Assembly (NCBI RefSeq): GCF_029227915.1
Contig: NC_079881.1
Location: forward strand, 12,935,501-12,999,500
Length of the DNA stretch: 64,000 nucleotides
Reading direction: 5' to 3'
From: Hydractinia symbiolongicarpus
Lineage: Eukaryota; Cnidaria; Hydrozoa; Anthoathecata; Hydractiniidae
The position numbers and the translations under genes are program-made. The notes beneath the pieces were generated by a model. It did not search any database. It was not told the origin of the DNA and saw only the letters and a program-made list of their open reading frames with translations. Below, one piece after another: positions 56,781 through 64,000 of this stretch (its first letter is position 1; every line of letters starts with the position of its first letter).

Positions 56781-59700
56781 TCCAAGTTATTTAGCCTAAA
56801 ACTTTTGAGTGCACTGAAATGGCTATATTAATTTAGGGTAAGGTATTGACATTAAAAAAGTGTTATTGACATCGCGCCATAACGTCAGAAAATTTAACAT
56901 ATTAGACATGCACTTTTCGGCAACATCAAAGGGAAATGAACACATCCACTTTGTCTGTTACAGACAGATGGACAGACACACACTCTCCGTATTATTATAG
57001 AGACTAGACGGTAAGGCCCGTGGAAAAATCCACTTAGGCAGAAGGAAGGACAATGGGAAATATCTGTCATATAATTTTATTGATGTCAGCAAATTTAGTA
57101 TATTACACACTGCCCTTTATCAAAAAAATAAATCTGAAAATGTCAAAAAATACGTGTGCAAGGTGTAATTCCTAATTTTGCAAAAAATGTTATTAAAATC
57201 TTAACAAAATGTCAAATCGCGTTAAATCCCACACACAAAACTTACACAAAATGTAAAAAAACAACAGCTTGCAAGTTGTAAAATCTAGTTGATAGAAATT
57301 TACAACAACGACACTTACAAAACTGACAGTAACAACACTTACAGTTACAATACCGACAGTCACAGCATCTTATGTGATTATGTTGAAAACCTTCAATATT
57401 TTAATCTGAAGTGTCAAAAAGAAAGGCTTGCAAGGAAAGGCACAAATCTATGAAAATAAGCTCTTTACACATTATAAACATTGTCTTTTCCCTAAATGCT
57501 TATACAACAATATCAAAAAGCCATAGTTGGGAAAACATCAAATTTAAATCTCGAAAAATCATTTATTCGGTTGCATACCATCCTAACCGGTTAATTTATG
57601 TCTGATGATCCGTACTGCCCTTTACAAAGCATTTTAAACTGAAGTGTTTAAAAAGCAATGAGCAAGGAGTAAATTTGAAATAAACAAAGATCATTTGGAA
57701 AACATTGCATACAGTCAATTCTCACAAAAGTTTACAAAAAATGTAAAATAAATCGGTTAAAGAAACAAAAAATCAACAAAAACCAGTTCATTCAGCATGT
57801 TGTATATTGCTATTACCCATAAATTTTCCACAATGTTATGAAACACATCAAATTATAGAAAAATCCGTCATTTCAGTGCATACAGTCCTTACAAAATATA
57901 AAAAACAGAAATAGTTTTAGTGGGAACATTTAGTATTTTTTTCATCATTACCAAACAATTATTACTACAAAATTTTGTAAAATTCTCAACAAAAACGAAA
58001 ACGTGAAACCATGAAATTTTCTTCCAGCAAAAATGACATTACATACTTTTACCCAACAAAAGTTTATAATACGAAATAAAAGAAGCCATCAGCTTACACA
58101 ACAGTTTACAATACAGTGTAATTCTACAAAATCGATTCTTTTAGTATATTGCATGTCTGGTCTATTTCTATAAAATTTAAGAAAAATTCAAATAACAGCA
58201 CTTTGCAATACAAACAATATAAACGGAAAACCATACCATCCTCTCATAAATTTTTTTAACCCAAAGTCATAAACCTACGTAAATTTCCAATCTAATGGCA
58301 ATAACCCCTGTAAAAATAACTTTTCACACGTAGGCTGACAAAAGTTTACGGGATGTCAGAAACAAAATAATAAAAAATAACTTTATACACACACTTTAAA
58401 TTCTACAAAATTTGTTCTACTTGTCATATTGCATGTGATCTCCTTGTAAAAATTGTAGGTAATGTGAAAAAAGAGTCGCACTATCCTAAAAGTTCAAGAA
58501 AGATTTTGTAGCTAGCTTGTTACATCATAATTTGTGTTCAAAAAAGAAGAGCAGTTTGACTACTAAGGTAGCTATAAATACCTAAATAAAGAGGAATAGC
58601 AACATAACTCATAGGTTAGATCTAACTATGGGATGGAGCCTTGAAGCTAACATTAGCTAAATAACAGTGCTAGAGTACACCCAGATAAATATACTTAAGC
58701 TGGGGAGACTTAGCTTCGTCTATAGTTAGCTATTTATGCTTAGTAAAACACATATAAAGGAAAACAAAAGCAATGTAAAATTTATGACATTTGCAGTTAG
58801 TTCAACAAACCAAAATTTTCTATTTCGCTAGCTTATTTGTTTGGTAGCTAGCTAACAGCTTTATGTAGCATTTCGAGTTTAAGGACAAAACATTAGTTAC
58901 GCGGTAAAATATATAGCTCTGATGGATTTTTTTTAAGAACACGATTCTCCTTGACAAATTTAAGTGTGCTACATAAAAACGGAACGTCTAAAAAAAATCA
59001 AAGTTCTTACTTTTCTGAATTCCAAGTCACTTGAACTTGAAACTCTAGCATTTATTTTCTACTTCTAGCTTTACTTTACTACTTCTCGCTCCACTCTTCA
59101 CTTCCGAAGTAACTTATTGTGGTTTCCAACTTCACTTTTTTACTTCTACTTCTACTTTTTCACTTGGACTTTTCTTTCTTTTTCATATACTCTTTTTTTA
59201 ACACTTTACCTTTTAACTTTTTGCACTTTTTTCAAGACAAAGGGACCGTTATTTTGTTGTTTATGTGTGTCGATGGTAACCCTGTTCCAAATTATATGTT
59301 TATTTAATCCACTCTACTTCTCCACTTTGACTTTTCTTGCTTCTAATATCTGCACTTTTTTACGACTAAAATATCGTCTTTGCAAAAGTGACAGACAGAC
59401 ACATGGAACTGGCGTATTATTATATGGATAAATATGCCTCAGGGTCAACATGTCAAAGTTTTTGATAACCTGCTACCTTAGTATAATATGGATAGTCTAA
59501 CGCAACTATGACGTCGTCATGACCATTGGAATTTTAAATTGCTCTTATTAAACATTAAAGTAAAAATTGAAAAAACACGTTTCTGTTATCTCATAATTCT
59601 CGTGCTTTTCAACCGAAAAAAACAATAAAATTTTGACCTCTGTTCTGTCTGTTGATTTTGATGATCCATCATCAGTATTATCATTGTTGGTCGCCCTTCA

Positions 59701-60740
59701 ACTTTCCGTAATTCCGTACATATTATAATTTCTTGTTCTACAAGTAGTCACAAAGTTTAATTAATGACTTGACTTGCAACTTTTGATATTACGTTAAATT
59801 TCCCGGCTGTGATCATTGTTAGAACTGGTGCTAAGTTTGTTCACCAGGCAAAAACAGCAACTCTGGTGCAGTGTACAGTAAAGTAACAACATTTCTTAGC
59901 CCTTAGAAGCCCTTAGAAGCTTGGGGCACGCGATTTATCGCGCGGATGTTTTTTCTTATTAATAAGCCTGCATCGTCTTGGACCATTTATACTTTGTTAA
60001 TAGCACTTGAAGTCTTGTTATTATTGTTTAAAACAAACCTATATGGCTGAAAAAATATGTAAAGATTAACTTTAAAAACAGACTTGTTTGTCTGTAATCA
60101 TTGTCCGAAAAGTCAGCATAACCCCCTAAAATAACACATTTTACAGTTTTCCTAGCTTTGTAGCTCCTTAACTGTTTAAAATGGAGAGAAACAGACAGCG
60201 AAAATGGTTAAAATGGGTGCAAAACTACATGGGTACCTACTTTGAGCATTCCTACATAATCAAAACTAAAATTGTAAGGCTGTGAACTTTAAAAAATAGT
60301 GCTTCATGCTATTTTTGTTTAATTTTGAAAGTGCTGTAACTTTAGAACCACTTGGGCAGTAAAGTTTAAAATTCAGGTTTGTTTTAGATCCATGAATAGA
60401 GCAAGTGTACCAAATTTGAAGAAAATTGTTGATTTAGAATGACCGGTTGTAGATATTAAAATGTATGGTTGCTTCATATAAAATTGATGATTTTTTATAA
60501 ATATCAAACTGTTTTCAAAAACCTTGTGTTGTTGCGTCACCAAGTTGAAAAGCTGTTTGCAAATAAATCTTCTTTGCCTATTTAATGTAAAATTTTCTAC
60601 TGGACAGGTCCAAAGCAATTTCTATCTATTACTTTGTTCTGGTTACATATTGATGACTTTCGTGTTGTTGTTGATATTTATACGCTTTCATGTTTTTGTG
60701 CAGCTGTAAGAACTTACCTTGTTTTAATTAAGAGCCATTA
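56781..60740. other. AT-rich intronic DNA between the inverted repeats, no gene
   Basis: Degenerate ACAAAA/TTTACA-rich sequence (57.1-58.5 kb), a CT-rich degenerate ACTTCT tract (59,030-59,340), and two copies of a GACAGACAGACACA(C/T)...GTATTATTATA(T/G)A phrase (about 56,965 and 59,388) typical of a repeat terminus. Open frames here are low-complexity and not believed. Confidence 0.45.
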
Positions 60741-61023
60741 ACTGACTGGTAGCCTTGTTGTAGAGCGTTCGCTTCCAGTGCGGAAGGTCTTGGGTTTAGA
60801 CCCTCTCCAAGTCATGCCAGAAACTATAAAAGTGTGAATCTGTCCTTCCTGCTTGGCGCTCAGCATGAGAATAGGATTGATATCTTAGGCGGTTGTCCAG
60901 TTGAGCCATTGCTGTGCTTGCATGACTTTCAATTGGGAGCTTTAAATGTGTTAGGACCCCCTTTGCAGGACCCTCTTGGAAAGCAGTACCAATAGGAACT
61001 GAGGAGACTATACTGGGTAAATA
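60741..61023 (+). repeat. tRNA-derived SINE, copy 2
   Basis: The clearer of two copies (see 7,866-8,163). The tRNA-like head has an A-box-like TAGCCTTGTTGTAGAGCG and a B-box-like GGGTTTAGACCC about 35 bp later, as expected for an RNA polymerase III promoter. The body shares GACTATAAAAGTGT, AGCATGAGAATAGGATTGAT and TAGGACCCCCTTTGCAGGAC with copy 1. Ends before an AT-rich tail. Confidence 0.8.
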
Positions 61024-61189
61024 ATTTCAAAAATAATTAATTTGTAACAACACCTAGGACAAAAAAATTTCAAAATTTTGAAGTTTAAAATTTAATAATG
61101 GCAGGGTAATGGGTAATTGTCAAATCACCTAAAATTTTGTGAAAAATTGAAACCATTTTTCTAATTTTTTCAAATCTGGAATCGGGTGA

Positions 61190-61600
61190 AAATAACTAAC
61201 TTCATCTCCTGCATGGGTAACTAGAAACTACCCAGCCGTTTCGATACAGGCAGGTTAATGACGTCATCAAAAAACCTTTAAATCCCCATATCCCTTCAAT
61301 CGTTTGTCAAAAGCACACCATCCTATGCATTTTCTTAATCAAAATTTCCAGCTCCACAATGGAGGTAACAAATTTCTATAAAAAGCGTTTTGTACCTTGG
61401 TGAGACGTTGCTGACATCAGCAAAATTTTTAAACTCTTATACTCCTTAACCCCTGACCAAAACCGCGCTATCTTATACAATTATTTAATCAGCGTTTTAA
61501 GCTCCACAAAATACAGGCAATAGCTAAAAAAACATTGTGAAAAAAATGTTTGTGCGTCGACAGGTTATTGCTGACGTCATTAAAATTCAAATGACGTACT
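61190..61600. repeat. Inverted partner of the 56.3-kb repeat; two tandem units
   Basis: Two successive units of about 165 bp, each with TGACGTCAT or TGACATCAG, a CCTTAACCCCTGACCAAA-type segment, CTATCTTATACAATTATTTA and AGCTCCACAA. Complement aligns to 56,330-56,780. Could be the right terminal repeat of a 5.3-kb element or an independent insertion. Confidence 0.6.
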
Positions 61601-61602
61601 TA

Positions 61603-62288
61603 TTCGGAGAAACTTTCGCGAGAGAAACTTTCGCGAGTCCAAAAACTCACGAAATTTTTTGGATAAATTTTCGCGAATCTACAAATTAAAAAATTTTCGC
61701 GAGATAAAATTTCGCGAAATCTGAAATTGGAAAGTTTTGGCAAGATAAACTTTCGCGATTTGTAATTTTTTATGTTCTTATAAAAAAACTGGCTTATATT
61801 TTTTATGATAGAAAAGTGTTTTTTATTTTCTTTCTAATGGTATGTAAAAACTTCTATTTACAAAATGGGTTCATCGTCAAAATCACAAAAAAGATCAAAC
61901 AAATTTCTAGGCTCGTATTCTTTCGGCTCCCACGCATCTTTGTCATCGTCTTCTTCGCCAGTAACTCGGTTATAAGCCATACATACATTTATAACATCAT
62001 CGCTTTTGTTTATTTCTAAGTTTATTCCATTCTCGTTCCCATCGCTAGTTGTCTCTTTTTTTATCGGGAGGGCGAGAAAAGTGGGGGCAAGTCAAGAAAT
62101 AACTTTTAAAACCAGCAATTTTTTTTAAATATTAGTGGATAAACTTTCGCGAATCACAATTTAGAAAGTTTTTACTGAATAAACTTCGCGAATGGCCATT
62201 TTTGAAAGTTTCGCGAGACAAAGTTTCGCAAAAAAGGCCAAAAAAACGTGAAGTTCGCGAAAGTTTCTGTCGCGTAAGTTTCTCCGAA
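61603..62288. mobile_element. MITE with ACTTTCGCGA array, just upstream of GFER exon 2
   Basis: 686 bp between TA dinucleotides (61,601-61,602 and 62,289-62,290); inverted ends TTCGGAGAAACTTTCGCGA-like (right end reads GTAAGTTTCTCCGAA). About ten TTTCGCGA units. A short acidic frame on the minus strand (about 61,980-61,865, VTGEEDDDKDAWEPKEYEP) may be a leftover exon of the parent element. Ends only 87 bp before the GFER exon 2 splice acceptor. Confidence 0.8.
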
Positions 62289-62375
62289 TAAAGTATCTAT
62301 TTCTTTTTTTTTTACGGGTCTTATTGACTACAGTTTTTACATATTCCGAATGTAATAAACTAATATTCTTTCCAG

Positions 62376-62602
62376 GATCAACAAGAAAATATAAACCTTG
62401 ACGCAGAAAAAGAGGATAAAAAGATTGAATGTCCTGTGGATAAAGATGCTCTTGGACACTCAACATGGAATTTTCTTCATACTATGGCTGCGTATTATCC
62501 AAATGAGCCAACAAATAAACAACAGCACGAAATGAAGCAGTTTATCAAACTGTTTTCAAAATTTTACCCATGTGATCACTGTGCTATACACTTGCAACAG
62601 CG
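62376..62602 (+). CDS. GFER: GFER/ALR sulfhydryl oxidase, exon 2
   Basis: 227-bp exon between TTCTTTCCAG and a GTAAGC donor, reading ECPVDKDALGHSTWNFLHTM, AAYYPNEPT, QQHEMKQFIKLFSKFYPC and DHCAIHLQQR. This is the core of the Erv1/ALR fold: the W..LHT.AAYYP FAD-binding helix and the active-site CxxC (CDHC) that is oxidised by FAD. It ends in the middle of an Arg codon; the last exon with CxHN...NxxLGKxxFDC is beyond this exon, and I see no sign of it before 64,000. With exon 1 at 7,475 it defines the host gene on the plus strand. Confidence 0.9.
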
Positions 62603-64000
62603 GTAAGCGTATTTCCAAGAAATCTTGTTGAAATAATTGTAAGTTTGTTTAATAAAACTTTGAAACAGCAATAGCTTCTGAGGGCAATGATCACTTTTCT
62701 ATATATTATTATTATTTATTAGTTAATATTTACACAGGATGGCCTAACCAGTTACAAATTGGTACTGTTATCTAATAGGGTCCTCGGTTAAGGCGTAAAC
62801 AATCTTTTTGGCAACACAAATTAGACTCATTCCAACCTAATGGGCTTAATGAGCGTGAGGTTACTTATAACATACACAACAAACCAATGCTACTCCTCAA
62901 GCCTCAAACCACCAAGGTACTACTAGACATATGTTCTAGTTGACAAACAGACAGCGAAGTATCTTCGCCACTGTCACTGCGGTTAGACAGTGTAGTAGTA
63001 ATCCGCTAAGTGGGGTCAACGGATTTTCATCCAGTGTCCAAAGTACATCCAAAATCACTGCACAAAACAAAAAAACAAAAAATAATAACCTATATATATG
63101 TAATAACTTGAAAATCACCATTTTAAAGCTTGAAGGTTGAAAGTGTTTACTGATTAACGAAATACAAACAAACTAGAAGCAGCTGCAAAGGGGTTGCAAT
63201 ACGATTTATTCAGTGATGTGTCGGGCATCCTTTTGTGAAGTTTTATGCTTGAAGCTTTAAAATTTCGTCAGATATTAATAGTTTGGTAGCATGAAAAATT
63301 CAAACTTTTTTGCATAATTAATGAAAATGAAATTTAAAAGGAACATAGGGCGTGTAAAATCACTTCTTTTAACTACAAATGTTATGTGATATGGCCACAG
63401 AAGTTTGTTTTTGAAAGAAGCTAGCCATGTGAAATTCCAAAATGTCTTCGGATTTTCAAGATATTAGAATATTAACAACATTTGGGAATATTAACAACAT
63501 AACTTGTTATGTTGTTAATATTCCCAAACATACAGGAACTAATGTTATGGTAGCTAGCTAGCAAGCCAGCCCAGCAAAGTGCAAAAGTTGATAAACAAAA
63601 TGTAATTTATATAATTTGTCACATGTTGCTGTACTCAAAGATACTCTGTGGTCAGGGTGATTGAAAAGTGGTATAGCTAGCTACATTTAAAGTTTGTGAA
63701 TAAAGTGACACAGAAATTTTCAAGAGTTGTTTAGTACAAAACAAGTCTAGAAGAGTTTTGTACTAAAATTTTATTTCTCTGGACCATGGAATACTCCATT
63801 AGACATTAATGTTTTGCAGAAAAACCCTGAAATCCGTGTTTTGTAAATTGTGGACGACAGAAAAGTGACAGTAGATGTGAGGAAAATTCAAATCGTCAGT
63901 ACAAAAGCCAAGAACTTTAAAAAAATTGTCAGAAACTAGCTCTTCACGACAAACAAAGAGAAATCACAGTATAAAACACAAATACTCTCTCTTTTTATAT
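62603..64000 (+). other. GFER: Start of GFER intron 2, no coding sequence seen
   Basis: AT-rich non-coding DNA. One striking item: a perfect inverted repeat at 63,481-63,528 with two 23-bp arms (TTTGGGAATATTAACAACAT..) and a 2-base spacer. Otherwise nothing recognised. Confidence 0.5.

Noticed and set aside
59117-59431. Hydrophobic Phe/Leu-rich frame
   Set aside because: Derived from a CT-rich degenerate repeat; composition explains it.
60741-60820. tRNA gene
   Set aside because: A- and B-box-like parts are present, but no full cloverleaf forms and the segment is the head of a SINE also found at 7,866.

Overview
The window looks like nuclear DNA of an invertebrate animal. A cnidarian (hydrozoan-type) genome fits best and a sponge is not excluded. 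Reasons: AT-rich spliced genes with GT..AG introns, tRNA-derived SINEs, many AGCTAGC-type words, and a dense mix of Polinton/Maverick, ISL2EU-like, Kolobok, pogo/Tigger, LINE and MITE copies. The only host gene I recognise is GFER/ALR (FAD-linked sulfhydryl oxidase). Its exon 1 is at 7475-7570 and exon 2 at 62376-62602, so almost everything else sits inside one intron of about 54.8 kb. Exon 3 would lie beyond the right edge.

Layout. 1-5.4 kb: part of a first Polinton (P1), minus strand: frameshifted PolB, a membrane protein, a zinc-cysteine protein and the start of a packaging ATPase. 5.8-7.0 kb: 5'-truncated LINE. 7.5 kb: GFER exon 1. 7.9 kb: SINE. 9.0-9.9 kb: cluster of GTCCCATACGTAAC-like motifs. 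9,930-36,183: a second, different Polinton (P2), bounded by terminal inverted repeats that begin AG and by a 5-bp ATATT duplication. P2 is decayed but its gene set is readable: PolB, BRO-N/VRR-NUC nuclease, several small membrane proteins, packaging ATPase, major capsid, minor capsid-like, Pro/Lys-rich protein, Ala/Gly-rich membrane protein, integrase and a VLTF3-like protein. Later insertions into P2 are a LINE with a 336-bp (ATC)112 tail, an ISL2EU-like element (A), a 1.2-kb TA-flanked element, a complete Kolobok element, and two unassigned inserts.

36-64 kb: a second ISL2EU-like element (B, 40,271-45,514) whose genes are open across all inferred exons; a pogo/Tigger remnant next to a MITE; an integrase-like DDE gene relic (about 49-51 kb); a shortened ISL2EU-like copy (C, about 51.2-53.6 kb); two MITEs with CGCGAAA-type subterminal repeats; an inverted pair of about 0.4-kb repeats at 56.3 and 61.6 kb; a second SINE; then GFER exon 2.

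The recurrent system here is the two-gene ISL2EU-like transposon, seen three times. A THAP zinc finger/DDE transposase converges on a SAP-SWIM-YqaJ nuclease (with an added PHD finger in B), giving one protein for end binding and strand transfer and one lambda-exonuclease-like protein. The Kolobok element pairs its THAP transposase with a divergently placed P2X7-type cytosolic zinc domain gene. Pre-insertion sites for A and Kolobok can be read because both interrupt P2 open frames, with TA and TTAA duplications respectively.
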